Shown here: piece after piece, positions 12,932-24,969 of the stretch
How the letters are laid out: each line of letters starts with the position of its first letter
How positions within the stretch are numbered: the first letter of the stretch is position 1
NCBI RefSeq assembly: GCF_042477335.2
Contig: NC_091264.1
Coordinates: forward strand, 34,907,386-34,971,385
DNA length: 64,000 nucleotides
Direction: 5' to 3'
Origin: Ovis canadensis
Taxonomy: Eukaryota; Chordata; Mammalia; Artiodactyla; Bovidae
Translations under genes and position numbers: made by a program
The notes under the pieces: model-generated
Seen by the model: only the letters and a program-made list of their open reading frames with translations
Database searches by the model: none
What the model was told of the DNA's origin: nothing

Positions 12932-13014
12932 ACTGGGTTGGTCAAAAAAGTTCATTTGGGTTTCTCCATAACGTGGTGTGGAAAAGCCCAAATGAACTTT
13001 TTGGCCAACCCAAC
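12932..13014. mobile_element. Mariner-type miniature inverted-repeat element
   Basis: An 80-bp palindrome: the left arm tgggttggtcaaaaaagttc is matched by the right arm gaactttttggccaaccca with a short central loop around tccataacgtggtg. This is the short mariner-derived hairpin common in ruminant genomes. It has no coding capacity and depended on transposase supplied elsewhere. Confidence 0.8.
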
Positions 13015-14227
13015 ATTTGGGGTTCTACTTCTGACAAAGTAGTATAATCAAGTCCCTTCATTTCTCTTGATGGTCCATTTCTTTTTAAGATGAAGTGGTT
13101 GAACTCTTGAATCTTGCACATATACTTGAAGAGGGTCGTTATATTAATGTCATGTTAAAAAAAGAAAAGATTTTTTAAAATTATTGGGATTTTCTTTTTC
13201 CTGGATTTATTTAATTTCTCATGTTTTAAGATGAGGAGTTTTATTCAGGACTTAGAGCAGAATACAAGCTTTTTATGTGGCTGGAAATCCTTCAACTAGC
13301 AGCAGACACATCTTCCTTCAGGCAACAGTGGGCATGTCATCCCACCTTCTTACCTTCAGTTACTCCTTCAGACACACACAAGAAAAACTAAAATCTTTCA
13401 TAGTGTATCCAGGCCCCTCTCAACCTGGCTTCAACCCATTTCTCTAATATTTGCCTTTCACTGCACACCCACACTCAACCTCCTCACAAATGCATCGCCC
13501 CTGAAGATGTTCTTCATTTGGCAGCTTCCCAGGCAATGTTCATTTTGTGCTCTTTGCCTAACATTCTCGCCCACCACTACTACCCATTCGTCTTCACTTT
13601 AACATCTAGAAGGATCTCTGAAGACCTGAAGACCTTCAACACCTCTGTTCCTATGGCTTCCCCTCCTGCGGATGTCTGTCTGTCTGCATGGACGTGAGTC
13701 TGCTTCCCCTCGATGAATGAACTCTTGCAAGCAAGGACCGTCTCTGTTTCTCTTTAAAACTTCAAATAGAAGTCAATTAGAAGGAATCTGCTGAATTCAG
13801 AGATTGGGTGGGGGTGGGTGGAGAGAAAAAAGCATGTACACGTATAAGTCATATGCTGTATTCTTCCTACCTTATGGATAATTATATCAGGTCAGTAACA
13901 CTCGATTTCATGCAGTTCCTTACCATATGCAGTGCTTAACTGCATTTTCAAAAGATCATGTGTCTTTAAACAGGTAATTTTAAAGAAGTAGTCATCAGTT
14001 TAATAGCTGTCCTTCAAAAATCTAGAACTTGATAGTTTTAAATACAAAATACTTGGTTGGATGATGAGCAATTAATAAATATGTGATATGTTTATATTAT
14101 TCCTTTTAGAGTGTGTATGAAAATTCTGTCACTATTTGTATGTACATTTTACCCATTCAAGTGTTTTACTATTTCTGAATTCTGAGGAGGATGTGATTAT
14201 TTTTCTCTCCCCACACTTTACCCCTAG

Positions 14228-14299
14228 CGGGCTGCTGTGATTGTCAACAGCAGCAGGATCCACTTTGAAGGTTTGATAAAAGCAGATGAAGAGGCTTAA
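14228..14299 (+). CDS. Exon-like ORF, possible alternative terminal exon of SLC25A27
   Basis: A strong acceptor (long pyrimidine tract ending cacactttacccctag at 14227) is followed by 24 codons, RAAVIVNSSRIHFEGLIKAD then EEA and TAA at 14297-14299. AATAAA follows at 14379-14384, 80 nt later. SLC25A27's penultimate coding exon ends on a whole codon, so this frame would join it in phase and replace the last transmembrane helix by a hydrophilic tail. This is inference only: there is no transcript evidence, and chance is quite possible. Confidence 0.3.
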   Translation, partial: RAAVIVNSSRIHFEGLIKADEEA

Positions 14300-14378
14300 A
14301 GATGTCTGTTTGCTGAAAATATCTGGTAACAAACAGGAATATATGTGAGTAAATATAGCGCATCATTCTGATTTTTAA

Positions 14379-14384
14379 AATAAA
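14379..14384 (+). terminator. Poly(A) signal candidate after the exon-like ORF
   Basis: AATAAA lies 80 nt downstream of the stop codon at 14297-14299, a normal spacing for a short terminal exon. Confidence 0.3.
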
Positions 14385-14589
14385 TGCTTTAAAATGCCTA
14401 ATGGGTTGTCAAGGGCTTTGTTTTGTCCTCCTGTGATTTCATCCTGGTGCGTCTTTGAATTTCAAATAATAACAAATTTAGAGATGATTTTTAAAGCTTT
14501 ATCTTTACTTTTCAAAATTGAAACAGAAAGTAGCTTTAGAACGTCAGATTTGAAATGTTTCTATTAGCAAAAAGAACACATACTTTGTT

Positions 14590-15272
14590 GCTTAAAACTC
14601 AACATTCAGAAAACTAAGATCATGCCATCTGGTCCCATCACTTTGTGGCAAATAGATGAGGAAACAGTGGAAACAGTGACAGTCTTTATTTTCTTGGGCT
14701 CCAAAATCACTGCAGATGGTCACTGCACCCATGAAATTAAAAGACGCTTACTCCTTGGAAGAAAAGCTATGACAAACCTAGACAGCATATTAAAAAGCAG
14801 AGACATTACTTTGGCAATAAAGATCCGTCTAGTCAGAGCTATAGTTTTCTCAGTAGTCATGTACAGATGTGAGAGTTGGACAATAAAGAGCCGAGCACTG
14901 AAGAATTGATGCTTTTGAATTGTGGTGCTGGAGACGACTCTTGAGAGTCCCTTGGACTATAAGAGATCCAACCAGTCTATCCTAAAGGAAGTCAGTCCTA
15001 AATATTCATTGGAAGGACTGATGCTGAAGCTGAAGTTCTAATACTTTGGCCACTTGATGTGAAGAACTGACTCATTGGAAAAGACCCAGATGCTAGGAAA
15101 GACTGAAGGTGGGAGGAGAAGGGGACGACAGACAATGAGACAGTTGGATGGCATCACTGACTCAAACATGAGTTTGAGCAAGCTTCAGGAGTTGGTGATG
15201 GACAGGAAAGCCTGGTGTGCTGCAGTCCATCGGGTCACGAAGAGTCGGACACAACTGAGCGACTGGATGGAT
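14590..15272 (+). mobile_element. BovB (RTE-clade) LINE 3' fragment
   Basis: 3' end of a BovB retrotransposon. A frame at 14622-14909 gives the C-terminal part of the reverse-transcriptase polyprotein (FLGSKITADG, then HEIKRRL, KSRDITLAIK and a MYRCESWTIK motif). After a stop and frame loss, a second frame at 15075-15281 ([13 protein letters not shown]) is the conserved tail shared with ART2A/BovA SINEs. It is truncated at the 5' end and not functional. Confidence 0.88.
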
Positions 15273-15427
15273 CAGTATTGACTGTTTCTTTGTTACCACA
15301 TCCTTAAATTTTTGTTCAATGTTCTGTTCCTGGCCTTCTCTCTCTCGGAGGACCTGTACATTTCTGTGACTTCAGCTAGTACACTTGGACTGGTAATTCT
15401 TAGAGTAATTGGCACTCAGTAGATGGT

Positions 15428-15515
15428 TGTTATTGTTTAGTCGCTTGGTCGTATCTCTTTGTGGCCCCATGAACTGCAGCACGCCAGGCTTCCCTGTCCT
15501 TCACTATCTCCCAGA
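15428..15515 (-). repeat. BovB/ART2A tail fragment, inverse
   Basis: Short inverse fragment: tagtcgcttggtcgtatctc, then gccccatgaactgcagcacgccaggcttcc and cactatctccca. It is the inverse of the tail of the BovB element just upstream. Confidence 0.75.
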
Positions 15516-17199
15516 ACAGAAGTTACCTTTATCTATGTTCCTGGTCCTTACTCATTCCTCCAGCTTTACTTATGTTTTCTCAACTTCGCCCTGTATATCT
15601 CCACCAGGATGGCCCATAGTCCTTGTGAGCTCAAAATTCACAATAATTAAATCAGTATTTTTCATTCCAATCCTTTCTCCCTGCCCTTTACAATCTACTC
15701 TTCTTCAAGAGTCTCTGTTGCACTACACACCTTGTACTACAACCAGGAAACCTTTAGGACATCCTTGACTTCTCATTTGTTTACTTACCGTCCAAAATAA
15801 ATACTGTCCAAAATACATAAGATACTGCCCCAAATACTTAAATCCATTTATAAAAAGAAACTACAGACCAATTTCTCTTATATACATAGACACGAAAAAA
15901 ATCTACGAGCACCACTTTACACCCATTAGGATGGCAATTATTTAAAAAACAAAACACTAAGAGTTGATATAGATGTGGAGAAACTGGAACCCTTGTGCAT
16001 TGCTAGTGAAAACAGAAAATGATGCAAGTGCTATACGAAATCATATGGGGTTGCCTCAAAAATTAAACACAGACTTATATGATCCAACAATTCCACTTCT
16101 AGGTATAACCCACAGATTGAGAGCAGGGACTTGAACAAATATTTATATACCAATGTTCATAGTAGCATTTTCACATAAGCAAAAGGTGGAAACAATCTAA
16201 ATGTCCACTGACAGATGAATGAATGGATAAACAAAATGTGGTATGTCCATACAATGAGATATTAGTCAGCTTTAACATTAGGACATTTTGAGACATATTA
16301 TGACATGGATAAATCTTGAAACGGAATGAAATAAGCCAGACACAAATAGGCATATAGTATATGATTCTACTTGTATGAGATACCTAGAATAATCAAATTC
16401 ATAGAAACAAATTGTAGATTAGTGGTTACCAGAGCTGGAATGGGGGAGAATCAGAAGTCAGTATTTAATCAGTACAGTGTTTCAGTCTGGAATGATGGAA
16501 AGCTCTGGAGATGGACAGAGGTGACTGTTGCAAAACAGTGTGAATATAATTAATGTCATGTCACAGAACACTTACAAATGATTAAAATGATTAAAATAGT
16601 AAGGATATTATGGATATTTTACTGCAACAGAAAAAATCAATCTGAAAAAAGTTTAAAAATGAATATAGAGGTGAAAGATACTATCAGATTCAATTCAGCA
16701 TTATAAAAAGGATAATACATCATCCCCAAGTGGGATATATCCCAAGAATACAAGGTTGGTTCAACATTCAAAAATCAATATAATTCAACTTACTAACAGA
16801 CAATTTATCTCAATAGAATGTGAAATGGTATTTGATAAAACTCAATAACCTTTCATGATAAGAGCTCTCAACAATCTAGGAGCAGAATGAACTTCCTCAA
16901 CTTGAAAAGGATCTAAGTGAAACCTACAGCTAATATCACACAGCTAATGTCACGCTTTCTCCCTAAATCAGGAATAAGAAAAAATATCAATTCTCACCAT
17001 GTCTAAACTGTACTGGATATCTTAGTTATTATAATAAGGTAAGAGAGAGAAATAAAGAGTATAAAAATTAGAGAGATAGAACTACATTTATTATGTAGCC
17101 ATATAATTGTGTAGAACTGTGCACATTCCCAAGAAACCTATATTTAAAAAAAGCTACTAGAATAAGTGAGTTTTCAAAAATCACAAGCTATAAGGTCAA

Positions 17200-17410
17200 T
17201 ACATGCGCGTGCGTGTGTGTGCTCAATCAGTCGTGTCTGACTCTTTGTGACCCCATGGACTGTAGCCTGCCACGTTCCTTTGTCCATGGAATTTTCCAGA
17301 CAAGAATACTGGAATGGATGGACATTTCCTCTTCCAGGGGATCTTCCTAGTCCAGGGATCAAACTTGAATCTCCTACAGTGGCAGCTGGATTTTTTACCT
17401 GGGAGTCACA
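17200..17410 (-). repeat. Bov SINE inserted in L1
   Basis: Inverse-orientation ruminant SINE (tcagtcgtgtctgactcttt, gaatactggaatggatgg, gcagctggattttttacctg) preceded by a short GT-rich run at 17205-17220. It splits the L1 ORF2 sequence. Confidence 0.85.
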
Positions 17411-17724
17411 AAATTATAGTGCTATTTACTAGCAGTGAAAAATTGGAAGCTAATTTTTTTGTCAATATCATTTACATAACAAAAAAACATGTAAAACTTA
17501 GGTATAAACCTAACAGACTACATGTAAGACTTGTTCACTGAAAATTATAAAACAGTGCTGAGACAAAGAAGGAATACTTCAGTTAACACAGAGAGAAACC
17601 ATGTCCACGGACCGGAAAACTCAATATTGCTCAGATGTAATTTCTCAAATTGATCGCTATCTTCAATACAATCCTAATAAAAAAATCTCAAGATTATTTT
17701 CCCCCAGAAATGACAAGTGTATTC

Positions 17725-17804
17725 CATTGAATTAGCCAAAAAGTTTGTTACAGCTTTTCTGTAATATATGGAAAAACCTGAATGAATTTTTGGGCCAACT
17801 CAAT
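17725..17804. mobile_element. Second mariner-type hairpin, diverged
   Basis: Same family as the hairpin at 12932. Arms ttgaattagccaaaaagttt and aatttttgggccaactcaat flank a central ctgtaatatatggaaaaac. It is more diverged than the first copy and inserted in the L1. Confidence 0.65.
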
Positions 17805-18229
17805 CAAATACATTGGAAAAAGCAAAGACCTTAGATAGCCAAAAACCATTTTGAGGAAAAAGAATAAAGTTGAAAGGGTAGCACTACCTAATTTCAAAGC
17901 TGCAAAAAATGTCCAGGAAATTTCCATTCACTTTTCACCCAGTCCTACCCAAATCTTGAACAACTGTAGTACACAATCAAAACCACCAAAATGGCATTGG
18001 AATAACCCACAAATTCATATTTTTTCCAGTTTTACAAGTGTGTATGGGTGTCTGGTTCTACAGTAGCTCCGTGCGTAAATGGAGACCAAACGCCTGCAAA
18101 GTGGGCAAACAAAACAGCAAAGAAACACACGGCGTAATCGTGGGGAAGAAAGCATTTAACAGTCTACGTAACCCTCATCATAACTCTATCCAGGCGATCC
18201 AACGAGTTCATAGACTTCAGAGACTATCA

Positions 18230-19650
18230 GCGACAGGCTCCGCGGCTACGTCGCTGAGAGCGCACAGCCGATGTCCGCCCCGGGGACGCCAGCGCCACCG
18301 CACGGTCCGCTCCGGGGAGCGCCCCGGGTCTCTCAGAGTTCTGGCCCAACTCCTCGAACGTGCCGTTCGCGCCTCCCTTTCTCCTTCGCGGTTCTTCAAT
18401 GGCTCGCACCGTGCAGGGCTCGCCGGGCTCCGTCTGTCTCGGTCAGACGGCCGAGAAGGAGGTCCCCGCGAGGTCTGGGGCTTGCCGGCTCCCCGGACCG
18501 GGCCGAAGCGACTCGAAGGGACTCGGAGCAGCGACAGGTGGCCTCGGGATCCCGCCGCGCCTCGGCTCCGCGAGGCCCCTTCTGCGCCCGGAGCCTGCAT
18601 CCCCGCGGCCCCCGGGGGGCCCGGCTCCGCCCCGCCCGCCCACGCAGACCCGCCCGCCGCCCGCGGCCGGAAGCCAGGGCTCCTCGCGCTGCAAATGCCT
18701 GCGCGGCGGCGCGACCCTGGGCGGTTGGGCCGGCCGTCGGGTCTTACCAGTCGGCGCGAGCAGGTGAGGCCCAGCGGCGACGGCGGCGGCGTTGCGGCGT
18801 GGGCGCCGGGCCGGGTATCCTTCCCTGTCCGTGTGTCGGGCGAGCCCGCGTCCGCGGGGCTCTCCTCCTAGCGGCTCCGGGATTTCGCGGGCCGGGCCGG
18901 GCAGCACGGCGGAGATGTGCTCGACGCCCGGGCTGCCGACGCCGGGGGCCTCGCTGGTGCTGCGGGTGTCCTTCGTGGACGTGCAGCCCGAGGTGATTCC
19001 CGTGCAGCTGTGGGGGCTGCTGGGCGAGCGGCGAGACGAGTACGTGCGGCTGAGCCGGGAGATCCAGGAAGCGGCGGCGGCTGCGCGTGGCCCGTGGATG
19101 CTGGGCGGTGCCTCGGCCTTGCCTGGCGAGCTGTGCCTGGTGCAGGTGGGCAGGCTGTGGCACCGCGGCCGCGTGGTCAGCCGGCAGGCGCAGGAGAGCC
19201 GGGTCTTCCTGCTGGACGAGGGCCGCACCATCGCGGCCGGGGCGGGCTCGCTGGCTCCCGGGCGCAGCGAGTTCTTCCACCTGCCGTCGGAGGTGCTGGG
19301 CTGCGTGCTGGCCGGCCTGGTGCCGGTGGGCGGCGGCGGCGCGGGCGGGGGCGAGCCCCAGCACTGGGCGGCCAGCGCTGTGGACTTCCTTAGGCACCTG
19401 CAGGGCAAGGAAGTGCACGGGCGCGTCCTGGACGTGCTGCTGCTCCACCGGCTGGTCCTCCTGGAGGTGCCCGAGCTGTCCCAGCAGATGCAGGAGCTCG
19501 GCCTGGCTCGGCAGGTGCCTGAAGGCGTCTTCCGCTCCCTGCTAAAGCGCTGCCTCTCGGCCGCAACGCCTATCCTGGGCCCCAGGGCCCCGGTGGTCCC
19601 GCGAGTTCCCCCTAAGCAGGAGCAGCCTGGCCTGGATTACTTCTACCCTC
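18230..19650. promoter_or_regulatory. TDRD6: CpG island, TDRD6 promoter and 5' coding region
   Basis: Dense CG dinucleotides begin abruptly at about 18230 and fade after about 19650, in an otherwise AT-rich region. A run of C-rich GC boxes (ccgccccgcccgcc, 18627-18640) fits Sp1-type binding. A CRE-like tacgtaa lies just upstream at 18165-18171. No TATA box is evident. In mammals TDRD6 is a male-germline gene, so methylation-sensitive germline activation is plausible, but this is inference. Confidence 0.8.
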
Positions 19651-22600
19651 AGCTGCAGCTGGGCGTGACGGAGCCCGTGGTGGTTACCCAGGTGTGCCAT
19701 CCCCACCGCATTCACTGCCAGCTCCGCAGCCTCTCGCAGGAGATCCACCGCCTCTCCGAAAGCATGGCTCAGGTATACCGGGGCTCCCCGGGGACTGGGG
19801 ACGAGCACTCTACCAGTGCCCCCTGGGAGGACAGAGAGGAGAGCCCAGACAAGCCTGGCTCTCCTTGCGCATCCTGCGGGTTGGATGGACTTTGGTACAG
19901 GGCGCTCTTGCTTGAGACTTTCCGGCCCCAGCGCTGTGCCCAGGTGCTTCACGTCGACTATGGAAGGAAGGAGTTAGTGAGTTGTAGTAGCCTCCGCTAC
20001 TTGCTGCCTGAATATTTTCGGATGCCTGTGGTGACCTACCCTTGCGCACTGTACGGACTCTGGGATGGTGGGAGAGGTTGGTCTCGGTCACAGGTCGGTG
20101 ACCTGAAGGCACTGATTCTGGGCCAGGCAGTGAACGCAAAGATTGAATTTTATTGTTCCTTCGAGCATGTGTATTACGTCACCTTATATGGCGAAGATGG
20201 GATTAATCTTAACTGTGTGTTCGGAGTACAGTCCTGTTGCTTGGCTGACCGGTTCCTTCAGAGCCAGGGCAGAGAAGAGGAGGAAGAGGAGGAAGAACCG
20301 GAAACAGCTTTTCAGTGTCAATCTTCTGCGGAAGAAATGGATGAAGAGATTTCACTCCCCACCTTACCATCTATCAGGTTAAAGATGAACACCTTCTATG
20401 ACGCCCAGGTGGAGTTTGTGAAAAATCCTTCTGAGTTTTGGATTAGGTTGAGGAAACACAATGGCACCTTCAGCAAACTGATGAAGAAAATGTGCAGTTT
20501 CTATGCCTCTGCCAGTAAGCTGGATGGGGTCATCTTGAAACCCGAAGCCGATGATCTTTGCTGTGTCAAATGGAAAGAAAATGGCTACTTCCGGGCTATG
20601 GTCACCCGATTAGACGACCAGAATGTGGATGTGTTCTTAGTTGACCGGGGCAATTCAGAAAACGTGGACCGGTATGACGTGAGGATGCTGCTCCCTCAGT
20701 TTAGGCGGCTACCAGTATTGGCCCTGCAGTGCACCCTGGCCGATATTTGGCCTTTGGAAGAAAACTGGAGCCAAGAGGCAATTTCCTTTTTTAAAAAGAC
20801 TGTGCTCCACAAAGAGTTAGTTATCCATGTCCTTGATAAGCAGGATAATCAGTATATTATTGAGATTCTTGATGAATCAAGAACGGGAGAGGAAAACATT
20901 AGTAAGGTGATGGCTCAAGCTGGATTTGCCAAGTACCACGAATTTGAAACAAAGGACAGTCTTTCCATAAGTGTCCACTCTCCAGGGCATGTTTCAAACC
21001 ATTTTACCACAGACAGTAACAGAATATCTTCTGCCAAGAAGGAAGTAGAACAAAAAGCCGTGAGAGATGGTAAAACTACAGCTGTTCCAGAAGTAGTGAC
21101 TGACACAGCAGTTATGACAAACGTTTCAGCTGGACTTGTGCAGGACAATGAGAAAAGAATGTCTGTTTACTCTCCTCTGGTACAGAATTTCTTGGGAATT
21201 GAGTCAGGCTCTTCTTGTAAAGGAGAGCTACAAGTTGGAACTACAGTCGAAGTCAGAGTATCTTACATTGAAAATCCCGGCCATTTTTGGTGTCAGCTGA
21301 CCAGGAACACCCAAAGATTTAAAGCGCTCATGGGTAGTATTCAGGACTATTGCAACAACGCAGCTCCTCCCCACCAGGGAACTACTCCTGCTTGTTTGGC
21401 AAAACGAACAGCAGATGGAAAATGGTCCAGAGCTCTAATTACCAGGGCACAATCTTCAGAGTATGTCAACATCATATTTGTAGATTATGGGGACAAAGAA
21501 ATTATATCTGTGAAGAATATTTATTCAATTACTGAAGAGTTTCTGAAGGCTAAGGTTCAGGCTTTTAGGTGCAGCCTTTATAATTTAATTCAGCCAATGG
21601 GACAAAATCCTTTTCTTTGGGATGAAAAAGCAATCCAAGCTTTTATTGAATTTATAGATAATGCACGGGAAAACAATCTTGAATTAAAGTGCACAATATT
21701 TGCTCTGGCTTCCATTCATGATGAACTGTTTAATGTGGTGGATCTGCTAACACCTTTCCGGAGTGTATGCCATTTTTTGGTACAAAAGAGACTTGCAAGA
21801 CCAGTAAAACTTCAGAAACCTCTAGAGTTCTCCGTTCAGCTCCATTCTTACTTCTATTCTACCTATGACATGAAAATCGGAAGTGAAGAATCAGTGTACA
21901 TAACACATGTTGATGACCCTTGGACATTTTATTGCCAGCTGGGAAGAAATGCAAGTATTTTAGAACAGCTGTCCCATCATATTACACAATTAAGTCAAGT
22001 TTTGCTGCATTTAAGAACATCTCACTTAGTCCCCGGCACATTGTGCCTTGCCAAGTATACTGATGGAAACTGGTGTAGGGGGGTAATCATAGAAAAAGAA
22101 CCAAATAAAGTATTCTTTGTTGATTTTGGGAACATTCATGTGGTAACAAGTGATGATCTGTGCCCAGTGCCTAGTGATGCGCACAATGTCTTACTTTTGC
22201 CCATGCAAGCCATTAAATGTTCGTTATCTGATGTTCCCGATCATATACCAGAAGAAGTTACAGCGTGGTTTCGGGAGACTGTTTTAGATAAGTCATTGAA
22301 GGCTCTGGTCGTAGCGAAAGATCCAGATGGAAGACTGATTATTGAACTATACAATGATAGCATTCAAATTAATGCTACTATTAACGAGAAGTTAGGGCTC
22401 CGGGGTTACAAAGGTGGGACAAGGAGAAGAAAAAGCAAAGCACTCCTCTCTACAACTGAAACTCTTGAAGTGAAAAAGGAAGATGTGAAGTTGTCACCTA
22501 CAGAGTATTTAAGTAAATCAGAGAACAAACCAGATAGTATGGCACTCTTAGGAGAAACATACAAACCTAAGATCAGCTCAGCATGTAGGGAACTCAAATT

Positions 22601-24969
22601 TTTACAGAGTTCAACAAAGACAAACTTAGTCACTCCGCACCAGGACTCCATGGGAAATAAAAATAATCAAGTGTCTCCATTAACAACAGACAAGAAATCA
22701 GAAAGTTCGCCGGAGCCCTCCTTGAAAGCCACAAAACTAGAAGCCTCTCTTTCAGAGAGAAAACTAAGAGATTCATGTGACAGAGGTTTGCCTCTAAAGA
22801 TTTCTGAGCTCCCTAAAAAGGCCATAATGCCTGGATTTAAAACAACTGTGTATGTTTCTCATGTAAATGACCTTTCAGACTTTTACGTTCAGCTAACAGA
22901 AGATGAGGCTGAGATTGATCATCTTTCAGAGAGGTTAAATGATACTAGAACAAGGCCTGAATATTATGCAGGCCCACCTTTGCAAAGAGGAGATGTAATA
23001 CGTGCTGTTTTCCCAGAAGACAATTTATGGTATCGTGCTGTGGTCAAGGAACCACAACCCAATGACCTTCTCTCCGTGCAGTTTATAGATTATGGCAATG
23101 TCTCTGTGGTTCACGCAAACAAAATAGGCAAACTTGACCGTGTTAACGCGCTGTTACCAGGACTGTGCATTCCCTGTTCCTTAAAGGGATTTGGGGTTCC
23201 TGGGCTTTTAAACCATAAGGAAGTGACGCATTACTTTTCCCGAAGGACAGATGAGGCTCCGATAAGATGCGAATTTGTTCAGTTTCAAGACAAATGGGAA
23301 GTTACTCTTGCTGATGAACATGGGATCATAGCCGAAGATATAGTGAGCAGATATGCATTCAGTGAAAAATCTCAACTAGAATTTTCTACCCAAATAGTTC
23401 AAGGGGCCTGTTCCACATCGGTCAGCAAAACAGACGTAGACACTTCTATGTTTCTTAACTGGTATAATCCAAAGATGAAGATGATTAGAGCTTATGCCAC
23501 GGTGATCGATGGACCTGAATATTTTTGGTGTCAGTTTGCGGATACCAAGAAACTTCAGCATTTAGAAGTGGAAGTTCAGACTGCGGGAGAGCAGGCGACA
23601 GATCAGAGAAGTCGTATCCACTGCCCTCGTATTGGAGATCCTTGCATAGTGAGATACAGAGAAGATGGGCATTATTATAGGGCCCTTGTCACCAGCATTT
23701 GTGAAGATTATCTTGTGTCCATCAGGCTTGTGGACTTTGGAAACATTGAAGACTCCGTGGACCCAAAAGCACTCTGGAACATCCCTTCTGAGCTTTTGGC
23801 TGTGCCCATGCAAGCCTTTCCATGTTGCCTCTCAGGATTTAATATTTCACAGGGCGCATGCCCTCGTGAGGGATGTGACTACTTTTATGAAATAGTCACA
23901 GAAGATGTGTTGGAGATAACAATATTAGACATCAAAAGGGACGTTTGTGATATCCCTTTAGCCATCGTTGACTTGAAAAGCAAAGGTGAAAGCATTAGTG
24001 AGAAAATGAAGAAATATTCTAAGATTGGTATGACTGGCAGTGATCTGAGATATGAAAAAAATGATGCAGAAATAAAGGGAGCTCTCGTGTTCCCCAGTCC
24101 CGATGTTGGACTTAAGAAATCAATCAGTAAACTTGGACAAGAGAGAATACTCCATGTTGAATCCCAGACAGCTGAGTTCTTGGAAAGACTCAACAAAGAC
24201 TTAAACATCCTTGAAACGCAACCAGGTAAATTCTATGACCCCAAAACTGATAACATTTTTGAAGCTTTTGAAAACCCAGGCAAAGATAAGGTTGGCACTG
24301 AGTTGCTGGAAGAAAAAATCAAGGGCCTATTTGGTGACAAAGCAAAGTTTGATGATAAGTCCCCAATGTCAGGATTTAACACATTCTTACCACATGCCGC
24401 CGAAGCAAAGGAGGTCCTGGAACTAAATTCTCTCGAGGTACCACTTTCTCCTGACGACGAGTCCAAAGAGTTCCTGGAGCTGGAATCCATCGAGTTGCAG
24501 CATTCCCTGGTCGGGGATGAGGAGAAAGAAGATCTGGGCCTGGTGCCTCCAACCATTACTCTTCCCCAAGGCTGTGACCCAGAGGTCACCCTGCCACCAT
24601 TGCCAGGGCAGCTGCCCCTCAACTGTGAAGATGAGAAACAGCCTGAACTAGAATTGCCTACAGCCCAGCTGTGTCTGGAGGACAGAATAAACCCTTTGTC
24701 TTTAACAGTTAGTCAGAAAGCCCAAGAATCCCTGTGCACTGAAGACGTGAGAGGATCCAGTTGTGCGGAAAGCTCTGATGAGGAGCGTAGGCTGCGCCTG
24801 CGCAGACAGACTTTCGATGCCAAGATGCAGATTGAAATGAGTATCTATAAAGAAGAATTTACAGAGTGTACAAACAGAGATGCCATGTCATCACTGACTG
24901 CTCTGTTTTCTGAAGAAGAATACAGAGATGCAAGGAAACACAATTACACCTTACCAGATCATATCCCAG
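18915..24969 (+). CDS. TDRD6: TDRD6 coding exon 1 (giant exon)
   Basis: 6055 nt, residues 1-2018 plus the first base of Ala2019; donor gtatgt at 24970. It carries all seven clear Tudor domains without an intron. In each, an aromatic-rich strand (for example LWYRA, YFRAM, KWSRAL, NWCRG, HYYRAL) precedes the VDxG strand, the arrangement that forms the methyl-arginine cage. The region after residue ~1650 is acidic and of low complexity, with a repeated LELxSLE/LELESIE pattern. Reading past the donor adds only GMCCF before TGA at 24984-24986. Confidence 0.97.

Larger units (their letters stand above)
9832..14589. other. SLC25A27 3' UTR and intergenic DNA, free of ruminant SINEs
   Basis: From 9160 to 14590 there is no recognisable Bov SINE. 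It starts with the SLC25A27 3' UTR (end undetermined). Seen inside: MIR-like piece near 11630-11740, an exact 18-bp tandem duplication at 12149-12184, a mariner-type hairpin at 12932-13014, an L2-like inverse stretch at about 13440-13740 and the exon-like ORF at 14228. The rest shows nothing I can assign. Confidence 0.5.
15838..18030 (+). mobile_element. Degraded L1 LINE fragments with nested insertions
   Basis: Three L1 ORF2-derived stretches. 15838-16640 contains the typical 3' ORF2/UTR motifs (cacccattaggatggca; gtccactgacagatgaatg; ataaatcttgaaac). About 16660-17190 restarts in an earlier ORF2 segment (ccaagtgggatatatcccaag; caaggttggttcaac). 17411-17724 and 17805-18030 continue it. A Bov SINE (17200-17410) and a mariner-type hairpin (17725-17804) interrupt it. 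All frames are broken. The L1 ends about 200 bp before the TDRD6 CpG island. Confidence 0.8.

Noticed and set aside
14622-15281. Open frames resembling a reverse transcriptase
   Set aside because: Decayed BovB fragment with stops between the frames; annotated as a mobile element, not a gene.
18792-18914. N-terminal extension of TDRD6 by 41 codons
   Set aside because: It begins at TTG, not ATG; the conserved protein begins MCSTPG at 18915.
18443-19408. 321-residue open frame on the - strand across the TDRD6 CpG island (and several others of 60-240 residues there)
   Set aside because: CG-rich DNA has few stop codons; the products are Arg/Pro/Ala-rich shadows of the TDRD6 exon with no recognisable family.
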